DNA of 64,000 nucleotides, from contig JAKJHU010000033.1 in assembly GCA_022316685.1 (NCBI GenBank), positions 5,234,321 through 5,298,320 on the forward strand, read 5' to 3'. This document shows, in pieces, positions 21,601 through 33,440 of this stretch (positions are counted from its first letter, which is position 1; the number at the start of each line of letters is the position of its first letter). The notes beneath the pieces are model-generated. The model had not been told where the DNA came from and did no database searches. It worked only from the letters and a program-made list of their open reading frames with translations. Made by a program: the position numbers and the translations under genes. Origin of the DNA: Progne subis subis (Eukaryota; Chordata; Aves; Passeriformes; Hirundinidae).

Positions 21601-23594
21601 GGCAGCCTGCAGTAACACTGCCTCGCGTTCAGCTGAGTATCCATCAGTATCAAAACATCTCTTCATGCTCTGGTTCAGGGTCACACTTCACCTGTGTTTG
21701 TTGCTCGGCAGTGGAGGGAAATGAGACTCCAGGCCAGGGGCCTCCAGCTTGTCATCTGTTGACTTATGACCATGGGTGGCCTGTCCCTAAGCAAGTTGTA
21801 ATAGGGGAGGTAAAGATAATTACGGAAAAGCCTGTTTTCGGTGGGCTGACCTCCCTGTCTTCCATCAGAAAATGGAAAAAGGTTAAAAGTGGCTGCTGCT
21901 TGTCCCTACAGCTTGTAATGGGAGCTGCATTTGAATGCTAGGATTGGTGCCTCTCAAACTCAGTTGTCTTGCAGATGCAGGTGACAAAATTTCCACCTCT
22001 CCCAGGCAGAGAAGAGGGCCAAGGCAAATGATACTTCACCCCAGGGTGGTGACAATGTGGGCTGTTTTATCTACCGGTGCCTTATGGCTTCTGAAATACT
22101 GAAAGTAACCAAGGGGAACTGATGCATCCTGGAAAATCCTGAGCAAGCACAGAAGCGCATTTTCATAATTGCCAGAAAATGAAGAGTGCTGGAGTGCCCT
22201 GACAAGATTCACATGGGAGGCAGCAGCTCCACTGGGTGGTACCCAGCCCTCTCTGCTGTTTGGTACCAGCTAGGGAAATCCTTCTGGTGGCATTACTTGT
22301 TGATTCCAACCCATTTTTTTCTTGGTCGTATGCGCTGAGCTGATCCCTGACCAGTGATGTTGCACCACTTCACTGCCTGAGTCATGGATGTGTTTGATGC
22401 AAATTCTGAGGGTGGCAGGCAGCCCATTGTTTAAAGAAACAGTTTCCTCCCTCACACAGCCACCTGGAACAATCTCCTGTGAGACTTGATCTTATCAGCC
22501 CCAGCTTTTCTTTTGTTAGCCAGTGTTGTGTTCTTGCTAGGTGTTCCACTGGGTTTTTCAGAAGGACTTGATCTGTTCAGGTTATGGGATAAAAAATTCA
22601 ATATTTTCTGCACAGCCTGTCCACAGCTGAAACAAATAAAAGAAATAAGACTGATCAGCAGTAGTGGGGCTGGCTGTGGCGAGTTGACTGGACATAAGGG
22701 AAGGAATGAAATGCATAGTGTTGGAGCAAAACATGCCTTTTGCCTTTAGTTTATGTATTGTGCTTAGCTCATCGATTGCTGTGTACTTACTATCTTTGTT
22801 AAACTTGCATCTTCCCCTCCCACCATAAGTGCTCAGGAGCATGAAATCCTCTATTTTCTCCTCCTGCACGGAATATTCATTTTAGCTCATGCTCTCAGCT
22901 CTTCTTCCCTTTTCTGTAGTCATTTCTGCTTTCTGCAGCTGAGGCTGTCGCTGCCCCTTGCTCTTCTACCAGCCCTCCTGTCTCTTTCTCTGTGCTTGCA
23001 TCCCTTTTCCTGAGTTGTTCTCAGTAGGACCTGTGGGGAAATAGGTGAGATAGGTTGGGGGCAAGGGGAGCAGAGGAATAGTTTGGCCCAACCCCAAACT
23101 ATCTCATTTAGGGATTTCTTTTTCAGCATTTAAAAATATATAATTTAAAACACTTTAAAATGTTAATGACTGGATGGTGTTCAGAGAGGGGCAGCAAAAC
23201 CAGGGGTTCTAGAGTACCAGGTGTGGGCTGTCCTAGTGCTGTCCCTGTCTGGCACTGTCTCACTCTGAGCAGGGGCATGGGCTATTAGTATTTATAAATC
23301 TCCAGTTTCTTATTCAAACAAGAAATAGGCGTTCTAATATTTTTGAGATCTCAGAGATAATAATTTTCTCCTGCTGAATGGAAGCAGCGATTTCCTTTAT
23401 AATTTTGGCTCTAAACCCCATTCAGATAATGGTATTCCCAAAATACTTGAACCCAAGCTATCCTAGCCCCAAGCTTTGGGATACCCATGTGGATATACTG
23501 TACAATACCTAACATGTGCTTAGCTGCGCATTTTAGCCATATGAGGGTGTTCTTAGCCAAGTCAATTTTCTGTTCATTTTTTAAATTACACGCT
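18613..23594. other. Long noncoding stretch
   Basis: About 5 kb without a supportable gene, tandem repeat or recognisable transposable element. All open frames are about 105 codons or fewer. Confidence 0.6.
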
Positions 23595-23690
23595 GTAAGA
23601 CAGCGTTTCATGTGTTGTGCTAAATTTCCAAGTGTCTGGTCTCTGTTACAGCGCTGTTCTCATCTGTTAAATAGGCAATTTCTTTGGGTA
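23595..23690 (-). repeat. Weak MIR-like fragment
   Basis: The phrase 'ctcatctgttaaataggcaat' after 'gtgtctggtctctgtta' resembles the antisense MIR wording for the same segment ('ctcatctgtaaaatggg'). The match is short and diverged, so this is tentative. Confidence 0.3.
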
Positions 23691-26600
23691 ATAACGCCAG
23701 ATATAAAATGATCAGAGTTTGACTAAGGCAGCGGGATCCTTGACAGCTGTGCGCCTTGGTTTGGCCCATATCTCCTGAAAGGTGAACGAAACTACTTACG
23801 CATCACACTTAATTTACAGTGCTAATGGTCTTGTGTAGAGTGGTAGGGGGGAAGAGGGAGTGCCCTCGGAAAGCACGGGAAAATGAATGTGTTGTCTCTA
23901 CTGCAACCCACAGGCCAAGATAGTGGCTGCAGTTTGCTCACTCCCTTCGGAGGGAGGTTGAGCTGCCACCCTCCTTCTGCTGAGGGTTTCTTCCACACCA
24001 CTATGGACAGGGATGTGCTTTTCTCAGCAGGTCTGCAGCAGCTCAGCACGCCCAGCCTGTCCTGGAAATGGGAATTTTTCCATCAGCCAACACGCTGGCT
24101 GACCTTGTAGGCTTTTCCCTCCTTCCTCCTTGGACGTGGCTGAAGCCCCAATCTCCTTGCCCTGGCTTTAGTGCAATGCCACGCTAGTGAGTGCAAGATT
24201 CATACCCCCACTGAAGCATGGACTTTCCTTTACATTTCGTTCTTTTTTCCCTGCCCCAGCTGTGTCTGTGTCGCTCAGTGGATGAATTCAGTCCCTCTGA
24301 GGAAACCCTTGGGGAATGGTGGCCATCAGTAGAGGTTCTTCACCCGCTTTGTTACCGTGTGCTGCCAATAGGAGTTCATATTATGCAGTATAAACTTACT
24401 TCTGTAATTTAAACACTGGACTCTCCTCTCCTGTTTATTAAATATTGTGAACAGCTGTGGGATAGGCTTCTGCCAAACAGTGTCAGTGTTGTTTTGGCTT
24501 CCCCTGTTTTCCCCCATGGATCTCATTTTGGCAAAATTTCAGGCAGCAAAGTAAGGAATCTGGGAGGCTCTAGGCTAAAGGGATGACAGGAGACTTCGCA
24601 GGGGTGTCTTGGTGGTCACAAACCGGAGGAGATAAACTTGACAAGTGAGTAGGTTTCATTGTAACTTTGGAAAATTTTGTAAACTTGTAAAACTTTGTTT
24701 CATTGTAGGCTTTTCCTTATATTTCCTTGCTTTGGCTGAGGAAATGTCCATTTTCCTTTTGAAATACTTGTATTTTTTTTCCCCTGCACACTTTATTTCT
24801 GGTGTTACTCATTTTAGAGAAGTTTTGTGATGTACCTCTCCACTGTTGTCTTCCTGCTTCTCCTCAAACACTGGCCTTAAAAATGCATGAGATAAAACTG
24901 AGCCCACTCCTTGCTATTCCTTTAAGTAACTATTTTGTATATTGCACAGTGTTTTAATGAAAACCCTTTATTTATATGTTTTTTTATAATAGCCGTGGGT
25001 TCTCCTCACTCTGGGTTCGCAAATCTAGCCCGGTTGTAAATTACAGTGCTTGCACATTAAAATAAATTGCGGTGACACAGGGCCTTGGCAGCACTGCTGG
25101 AGGCTGTTCTGAACCCACTGGGGTCTTCACTGCATGTTTAAAACATATCTGTTTTTTACTGGATTTACAGAATATCTGGCACTTCAGCTCTGTAAGGAAG
25201 AGTCATCCTTCAATAGTTTATATGGAGGAGTTCCATTAGGGGAGTTTTGGAAGAGGGGAACAGGCAATAATTATTCCCTTGTGTTTGATCAGCCTGATGC
25301 AGATGTCTTTGTGAAGTGAAGAAGGTTGAGTTGATTTTGTAAGGGAGAGCTCTCTCTGGTTTTCGTGTTGAGTAGGAGCTGCCTGTTGGGGAACATGGGA
25401 TTTTGGGGTAAGGAGAAAAAGGAGAGTGAGCTGGGGTCCCCTGACCAGGAGAGCTGCATTTAAGCCTATGGTTCAGCAGGTGCTGAAACCATGATTTTGA
25501 TGCAGGATGTGAGATCTGTGAGACCATTCACATGCCTAAATAGCTTGTTGATTTTGGATGTAAATGCCATCCTTGGAGAAGCCCCAAAGGCTGAAAATAC
25601 AACCTGCACAATAATGTCAGATCAGTGCAATCCAGCACTGCCTTCACCTCTCTCTCCCTGTGCTAATATAATGATATAAAGGGTAAAAGTTCCTAGGGCT
25701 GGGCAGGTTTGCAGTGTTCAGTGCTACATGCACAGTGTTAAAGTAGCCTAGTCCTTGTGGTGAAGGCCAGTTCTACTTGACCTTTTGGAAAAGATTATCT
25801 AGAATCATTACATTTGCAGATTTTCCCTACCACCTGTTTTCATGTCTGTAAATATATAAGACAGGACACTCATTCTTTGTTCTGAAGGCACGTTAAGATC
25901 AATGCCCTTGAGTGTGCACCCTCTTCTGACTGTCTAAAAATTTGTTAAAGGTATAGATCTTGATTACATTCTCTTAATCCAAGCCTTTTCTTTTAACCCA
26001 GCTCTTAAAAGGAAGCACACATGACAGTACATCACACAGTATTTCAGCCCTTTCCTGACATTTCTGTGGAAGTAAATGAAAGGTGTAAATTAAAAAAAGC
26101 AAGTGTTTGTGTCTCACTTTAACCTCCTGTTATGTTAAATGGCTTTATTGAAGAGTGCCAGCAGTGTTCTCAAAAAACTTGGGAAAATCCACTGTGAGCT
26201 ATGCAATTAGTTGCCTTGGGAGCTGAGTATGGAGTTCATGATGTTTGATGTGAAAATTACATGGACACATCTAATTGGGAGTATTTGCACCACACAGGAT
26301 ACCGAATAAAGAGGTGAACTCTTTTCCTCCATTCCTGGCTTGTTTTCTTCTTTAGTTGAAGTGTTTACCTTGAACTCTTCCCAGTTGAGATGCTGTTTAT
26401 CTAGGGATGTGGATTGATCAGTAGGTGCACATTTCCCTATGCAGATTTTGGAGAGCAGTGGGGAGAGAGGCAGAGGTGCCTCTATGAACGTGGAAGGATG
26501 AGAGGAAGACGAATTTCAAGCTACCTCATGCTTCCCATTATCATTCCTTAGTCGTGACTTGTAGTGCCTATCCCAGCCCTAGAGCTCTACTCTTTTGCAG

Positions 26601-27125
26601 GAGTCAATGGCTAATTTAGAGAGTCCTGGCACTATAGGATCCATTACTCATTATTTCTTTTAGTGGTTAAGTTTTGCAATATAAACATATGATGGGGGTT
26701 TTTTTTTATGCTGACAGTGGTCCTCCGATGTCCGTTGTTCTTCGAGCAGTTTTTGATTTCTTGCTTTAATGTTTTTTTGTTAATGGGCCTCACAATGAAA
26801 GAAAAATGTTCTGTAAATTAGTAGCTGATACCAGCTTGTGTTGTGAGTGTATGTCTTGGGATATCATTCCCTGCACCAAGAGATCTGCTAACAAAACCCA
26901 GAAAATCCAGCACTCTCTTCTCAGTATTAAAACTTTTATTATCTGTGTGTGTGTGTATGTAGCTGTCTTCTCCCTCCTTCTTCCTTAGAAACTTGAATTA
27001 TGTGTTGATCTTTAAACAATTTGAGTTCATTTTTCTTTGGTTGCAAATAAAACTTGCCTGATGAATGCAGCTAAACTGTGACCATATTTTAAATATTCCA
27101 TGGTTTTGAACTGCAATAAAGACTT
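23691..27125. other. Noncoding stretch
   Basis: No gene recognised. Short TG repeats occur near 26943-26956. Confidence 0.6.
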
Positions 27126-27370
27126 AGAGTGAAACATTTTCCAGTAATTTAGTACTCTATTCAGTGTAGTTATTCAATTATTAGACCACAAAAGCATTCT
27201 GCAGTTTGATGTTATTAAGAAATATATTAGCAGAAAATACTCTATTATCGTCTAATGCTAATAATCAGCTGGTAGAAATTAGAAGAGAAGATGTGTAATT
27301 GGAATTCTTGTGGCTAATAAGATGTGAATTCTAAAGATATTTCAGGAGAGAAATCTAGGTGCTATTATAA
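27126..27370. promoter_or_regulatory. AT-rich candidate conserved element
   Basis: Densely packed TAAT/ATTA cores (CAATTATTAG, ATGTTATTAAG, CTAATGCTAATAATC, GTAATTGG, GGCTAATAAG) within 250 bp and no simple repeat. Clusters of homeodomain-type cores in unique AT-rich sequence are typical of conserved developmental enhancers. This rests on motif density alone. Confidence 0.35.
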
Positions 27371-29694
27371 GAAACTGCTCTTTGTATTTAAAAACATTAG
27401 TAGGCACAGTGATGAGATCAGATTGATTCATTTGAAATACTAGCGAGACACAATAATGGAGATGACTGAATAGCATTTTGATCCTGGAGCTGTATCACTG
27501 TCTTGCACCCTTTTTTCATTATTTGCCATTCTGCTATAAGATGCCTTTCCCTGACCTCTGCCATAGCTTGTTTTTTAAACATTGATGTACCAGGGAAATT
27601 CATACTGAAATGATAACTCAAGACACTGGTTTTCTAGCAGGACTGGGCCCCTTCTCCTAGACAGGGTGGACAGGATATATAAGATTACAGTGTACAGATA
27701 GTCCCCTCTTTCTAGCAAAGAGGGAGGTGTCACAAGCATTTAATGACATTGATAACTTCTCCAGTGCAAGCTTTTGCAGATTAGACAGTTGTCTGTACAT
27801 GTATCTGTGTGACATGCTGCCAGCAGAGAGAGTCTTTTCCTGAACCATTTGTAAATAGATTGCACACTAAAATTGCAGCCTTTGGTTGCTCTGTTGCTGC
27901 TGGATTTGGCCTAACTGCAAGTGTCGTTATGGATGTAAATCCACCGACAGGATTTTGTCTTTGACCCCTGCATCAGTGAATTCCACAGGCTGATTCCCTG
28001 CCATTTACAGTAAGGGGAGGGAGAGAGATGGGTTTGTCTTTCTTACAGGGCACCTCCCTGTTTCTAGCCTAAATTTGACCTTTAGAAACGTAGTCATACT
28101 CAGACTTCATAAATACAATTTTCTGCTGGGAGCTAAGAGTCTTCAAATGAAGCCAAATGTAGAAGGCAGTGAGAGGGTAATGTGTAATGAGGTGGTCTTT
28201 TATTTCTGAGCATGCACTGGGCTCTTCAAAACTCAGAAACATTCTCCTAAATTCCTAAACAGGTTTTAATCTGTTGCTCTTGGCAGGGACCAGTGCCTTT
28301 GGGTTGGGGAGTTTTCTGGAGAGAGCAGGCAGTATTAGAAGCGGTTTCTTTGAGTGTTATGAGTTCCCTGTAGAGATGGTTGGAAGTCCACCACACAAAG
28401 AACTGCGTGGATTCTGCATGGTTGTGGAGGAGAAGTGGAGGCAGGAGCCAGGAGAGGTTTAGTGACTTGTGGAGAAGGACAATGGCAAGAACCAAGTGAA
28501 GAGCATTGGCCAGGTGGGGATGGAGGGAAGGATGTCCTGAGAACCTACAGGGAGCTTACCAGGTCTCTTGTGTGCAAACAGCAGGTGGTTTAAAATGCCA
28601 AAAGCCACAACAGGTCTGGTCTAGGTAAAAAAAGGAAAAGCAAAGCAAAAAGACAGAGGAGCACTTCCTCATCTGAGCAGTTTGTAAGGTTTTCTTGGAC
28701 TTGGTAATCCTGTTAAATTCTTAGGCAAGCAAGCAGTGATTAACTTTTCTGCAATTAAAAGTGTATCTCTTGATTATCACCTCTTTTTTAATTATCAGAT
28801 GCTTAGTTTTAGTCGCATGGCTGTCTCAGACAATAGGAAGTAATCAGACTGGAGGGTCCGGGAGCTTCACAAGCATCTAACCTTCTCCCAGGCAATCATG
28901 CCGTGGGAAGAGTCAGCTCTTGCCCTCTGCCTTGTGCTTGGACATATGTGAACCATATTGGAGAACTGGGCTGTTAACACATTTCCCCCCCTGTTTTTCT
29001 GCCCAAAATTAATTTGAACTGTGCATTAGGTATTCTCTCCAGGTTACCATAAGATAGTTGAGATGGTTTTGCTGGTGTAAACAGGTGGACACAGGAATAA
29101 GTGGGAAAAAGTGGGACTAGGATGTTACTGTGGGCTTACAATGGCATTAAATGGGAGAAACAATCTAGCTTTTTGGTTTTGTTCCATTTGTAAAGGTATC
29201 TAATATTTGCATTTTAAGAGGCTGCAGTATTCACCAATATAACAGGAACTGAATAGGAACAGTTTTCCCTGCTTTCAACAGCAGATACTTTCTAGGCAGT
29301 TTCAGCAACATTTTTACTATGACGGGTGAACTTTTAAAAGGAGATGTATCTGACTCTTCTGGACAGTATACTCAGTATTTTTGAAACTGTGGGAAAACTT
29401 GTAACCTTTCCCTTCCACTTGAAAAGGAGAAGTTTTCTGTGAACCAGACCCTGCTGAAAACAACGTGCAGAGGTATGGCAAAGGGTTTCAGATCACTGCT
29501 TGCATGCTTAAGAGCTAAAACTGATGGAAAGAGAAGGAGGGGTTTGTACTGTATGTACACCAAAAGAAAGGTATGAGGACATCCATTACAAAACTGACCT
29601 AGTGAGAGAATGGTGGTGGCCATCGTGGGAAGGGCTGTTGTTTCATCAAAATATGGTAGAATCAGTCTTCTTTGTTTAGTTGTTTGGTGTTCTC
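27371..29694. other. Noncoding stretch
   Basis: No gene. The segment near 27940-28110 has faint resemblance to an old LINE tail ('gaattccacaggctgatt') but not enough to call. Confidence 0.55.
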
Positions 29695-29715
29695 TTTTTT
29701 TTTTTTTTTTTTTTT
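29695..29715. repeat. Poly-T tract
   Basis: 21 consecutive T. A homopolymer with no adjoining retroelement body that I can recognise. Confidence 0.95.
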
Positions 29716-30603
29716 AAGAAAAGACAACGGAGCCATTTTAAACAAATATGAGTATCTGCAGAAGAAATACAAGAATTCTTAAGAAACATGGTGTGTGAAC
29801 TCCAGTCCCCTTCAGAGACTTCTCTTGCTGTGTCTTTTCTCCCCTGACTTTGCCCGCCTCACCTCCCTACTCCCAGGGAGAAAATTTAGATGCTTTAGCT
29901 CAGAAGTGAAAGACCATTTTTTTCACTTGCAGGATCAGGAGAACAATTTTCTCTCCCCTCCAGCACCCTGGGCTCCACTTCCCTGGATGCAGAATTTTGG
30001 CTGTTGTTCCCCCCACTCCTTGTTTTTTTGTATTGCAATAATCATTCTTTTTAATACATTTTTAATAAACAAGATTCGTTTGAGGAGGCTGTGAAATGAT
30101 GCTGCAGACAGCAGACAGAATGCCTTGTTCTAAAACACTTTCTCTTGTCATGTAGATAGTTTTATCAGATAAAAGAATTGTTGCTTTCAGCATTGTGTAT
30201 TTTATTGTTGCGCATGTGTGCACACACACTCCTGCACAGTAATGCCCGTTCTATCAGAACAATGGGAATGTAGCAGCATTGAAATAAAAAACCAATAATG
30301 TGTCTTTTTTAGGAGTTTTATATGCAGATCTTTTCCTGTGCAGCATAATATTCTATTTGAAGTGGAACTTAGCTCTTAGTTAACACTGAAAGTGATAAGT
30401 TGTCTAAAGCCCTGTTTAGACAGACAGAGCTTATTTGGCATCTGCATTAAGCTGTTTGACAAAATGTTTCGAATGTAATTAGTTCACATCAAAGGTGCAC
30501 CACCTTCGGTGGCGGGTAAGATGGATGAGAACTAAAGATACTGAGATCAGCGTGACCTGTCTGAAGGCCTTGCAATTTAAAGTTTTACTGTTTATTACTT
30601 TAT

Positions 30604-30609
<6 letters not shown>
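29716..30609. other. Noncoding stretch ending in a long A tract
   Basis: No gene recognised. An AATAAA lies near 30283, some 330 bases before the A tract. That is too far to be the polyadenylation signal of a retroposed transcript ending there. Confidence 0.5.

Positions 30610-30646
<37 letters not shown>
30610..30646. repeat. Poly-A tract of 37
   Basis: 37 uninterrupted A, the longest homopolymer in the window. No flanking target-site duplication or retrocopy body is apparent. Confidence 0.97.
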
Positions 30647-30648
<2 letters not shown>

Positions 30649-32184
30649 AGAATACTAACACAGGCTTGTTCTAATTTCTGTAATAATTTTCAAAGCTCTT
30701 TCAGTGTCTCAGTTGTACAAAGTTCTTCACTAGTCATGCTTTTCTTATACCTCAAGAGAGCATGGTGTCCTCCAAGAAATACAATTTTTAGTGTGGAAAA
30801 ACAGATGTGTGGAAATATGTTGTATTTGAAGCCTTATTTTAAAGTACAGTTCTGATAATAGTTTCATAAAAATTATCCTTTTCCATATACCATTCTCAAT
30901 GACATTTTTTTGATCCATGTTTGTCCAGTTTACACATTAGAATTTTGGACTGTCTGTTAAACCCAGCCTGAGGTCTAAAAGCTGAATTCTTCTTCATCTT
31001 TACATTGGTGCCACTAAACACCAGGGTGGCAAAGAGGGGAACTAGCAAAATGTGTATGTTCAGATGCGTTTGTTCCTTTATAATATCCCCATATTACCAT
31101 TGTTACTTTAGCACCTTTGCACATATTTTATATTGAATTCTAATTTAGGGCTCAGTGTGTATCAGCAGCGATGGCAAAATAAGAAATGTTTCCTACTCTA
31201 GCATCCAGTAGTCAACACTTGTGTTTAATAGCATGGGAATTAGAGAAGGATTGCTTCCTGTCCTTGCTTTCTACACTCGAGTGGCTGTGGTGGTGTCAGC
31301 AGAGTTAAGTGCTGTGAATGTAGGGCTGAGTTTTTCAAAATGACAAGTGTTGCTGGACACCTGACTTGGGAAGCTCGCTTGGAAAGACACGTTCAGCACT
31401 TTCTGAAGATAAACTGTATTTAATCACAGTTTATGTTTAGGAGTTAATGAGAATTAATAAAAGTGCCAGGCATCATCTGAAGTGCAGGAGCTCAGCTGGT
31501 GCTTGATAACTCCTGACTTGCAATCATTTCAATTGTGTGTTTAAGCCCTTTGTTTTAAGGGTGGTACTTCAAAGTACTTATTACGGCCATCTTGGTATGA
31601 AGGTGCTCCACATAAGTTGTTAAGTAGACATTATAGAAAACCCGTGTGTGAAAAAGAATTGTTGTGTTGATTCTTTTTCTGGATCATGCTGCTCTTTGAA
31701 AAGCATGATTCACAGAAGGTGGGAGAAAACTTCGCCAGAGCTCCATGTAGCATTTGGCATTTTTCCTGAACAAGAAGTTTCTTTATGTGGTTTACTGTGT
31801 ATAATAAATGCTTAATTAGTATGATTTGAGGACTGATAAGTTAAATAGTTAGGAAAGAGTGGTAGTAAAGTTCTATTTATGCTGTTCAAAAGAAAATAAA
31901 AGAGTATTTCTGTAGTGCTACTGAGAGATACTCTTACCCTCATTGCTGTAAAATTAGCTCCTTTCTTAGCATGACTCCATCTGTGTTGAACCTACTGTAG
32001 ATCATTCATAAAAAGCAATGGCATTTTGGAAACATGCAGTATTTAAAATTTAAAATACTTGTTGCATGCAGTGATGATGGATGAGTGAGATTTGGTGTCA
32101 GGCTCTTTTGGTTATCTAATCAATGATGAAGTGATTTAGTTTTCTAATGAGTTTGGAGTTGCTAGATTTTGAAATCTCTTCCTA
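30647..32184. other. Noncoding stretch
   Basis: AT-rich unique sequence. No gene, RNA or transposable element recognised. Confidence 0.6.
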
Positions 32185-32321
32185 CCTGTTGGATTTTTTT
32201 GGTGGTGTTTTGTTGTTGTTTTGTTGGGGTTTTTTTGTTTTGTTTTGTTGTTGTATTTTTGGTAGTGGTTTTTTGGTTTTGTTTTGTTTTGGTTTTTGTT
32301 TGTTGTTGTTTTTGTTGTGAA
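32185..32321. repeat. G/T-only tract of about 130 bp
   Basis: Nearly every base is G or T (variants of GTTTT and GTTGTT). Only a few A and no clear C interrupt it. Frames through it encode only low-complexity F/V/C/W strings (+) or K/Q/T/N strings (-). It is a strand-asymmetric repeat and not a gene. Confidence 0.95.
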
Positions 32322-33277
32322 ATAAGAACTTCAGGAACATGTAGGGATATATTTGTGGGGATTTTATTTAAAAAAGAAAAAAAGAGTGTCACATTTAGGC
32401 TGGGAAAGAAGCTGTTTAAAATGTGAGAGACTCAGAAACTGAGTGAGAATGTGCCAACAAAAGTGGGATGGAGAAAATAACTGAGAGCTCACATCAGCTT
32501 TAGCCAGGTGTTGGTGTGGGCATGAATACTGCCTGGCTCCATGTGTGCTTATGGCTATATCTGCAAGATTAGAGGTGTATATCCATTTGTATATAAAGGA
32601 TAATCCAACTAGTACTGAGTTGAAGATTAATCCCACTTGGGTTTTGTCTTCCTTTCAGAGCCTCTTTCCACATCCACACATGCACACACTCTTGTCTTTG
32701 AAATCTTTTCCCAAACTCCTCCTACATAATTTTCTGTAGAAACTGGGAGCATAAATAAACATCTGTTTTAATCTCCTTAGCAGGTAAGTGAGAGAAACAA
32801 TGGGAGGTTTTATAGCCAGCCCTTTGCCCCCTGTGGGTAGGAAATGAGTCATTACCATGATGAAGAAAAACGAGGGACTTGAGCCATAAATTCATGCTAA
32901 TCTCCCGTTGTCAGTCTCTCTGGCATGGTTAGTGACTCAGCATTATGTTTGCAAACGGGGTACCGTGCCCTTGGTGGCCTGTCAGATGCCAAATTATTCC
33001 TCTCCATGTTCAAAGGTCTTTGGGTGGATAGGAGGGATGGGCTTCCTTCCCAGAGTACGGAGCCCAGGGACGGCCCCGTTGCCACTGTCTCTGTCCCCAG
33101 CACATGAGCTGCTGCTCCAGGGTCACTTCTCACTGGGCACCTCGCTGCTCCTTCAGGTCTTGGTGACACCCTCCCAAAAACGTGCAAGCAGACACTGCTG
33201 CTGTGCTCTGCTCTTTGGGGACATCTTTCTTCAACCACCCTTCTCAAAATCTGCTCTGTATTTTGCAGAAAAGATTT
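32322..33277. other. Noncoding stretch
   Basis: No supported gene. Frames of 116 and 123 codons on opposite strands at 32897-33279 overlap each other and have no recognisable domain, so both are taken as chance. Confidence 0.6.
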
Positions 33278-33300
33278 AAAAAAAAAAAAAAAAAAAAAAA
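33278..33300. repeat. Poly-A tract of 23
   Basis: 23 consecutive A followed by GA-rich sequence. No retroelement body recognised upstream. Confidence 0.95.
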
Positions 33301-33354
33301 GAGAGAAGAAGGAAAAACATGAAAGAGAGGTGTTTCAGAGCTTCCCTTATCACA

Positions 33355-33440
33355 TATCTATATACACATAAAAACAAGTAAATAATATACACATATATAT
33401 ATATGTATACACACACACACACACAGATGTATCTGCATGT
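33355..33440. repeat. Compound (AT)n/(AC)n microsatellite
   Basis: Runs of ATAC, ATAT and ACAC units around 33388-33425, largely alternating purine-pyrimidine. The minus-strand frames here are low-complexity Y/I/V/C strings. Confidence 0.9.

Noticed and set aside
27940..28110. Possible old LINE (L3-like) tail
   Set aside because: Only one short phrase ('gaattccacaggctgatt') resembles an L3-type element and the flanks do not extend it.
30610..30646. Poly-A tract as the tail of a processed pseudogene
   Set aside because: No mRNA-like body, no close polyadenylation signal and no flanking duplication found. Bird CR1 machinery rarely makes processed copies.
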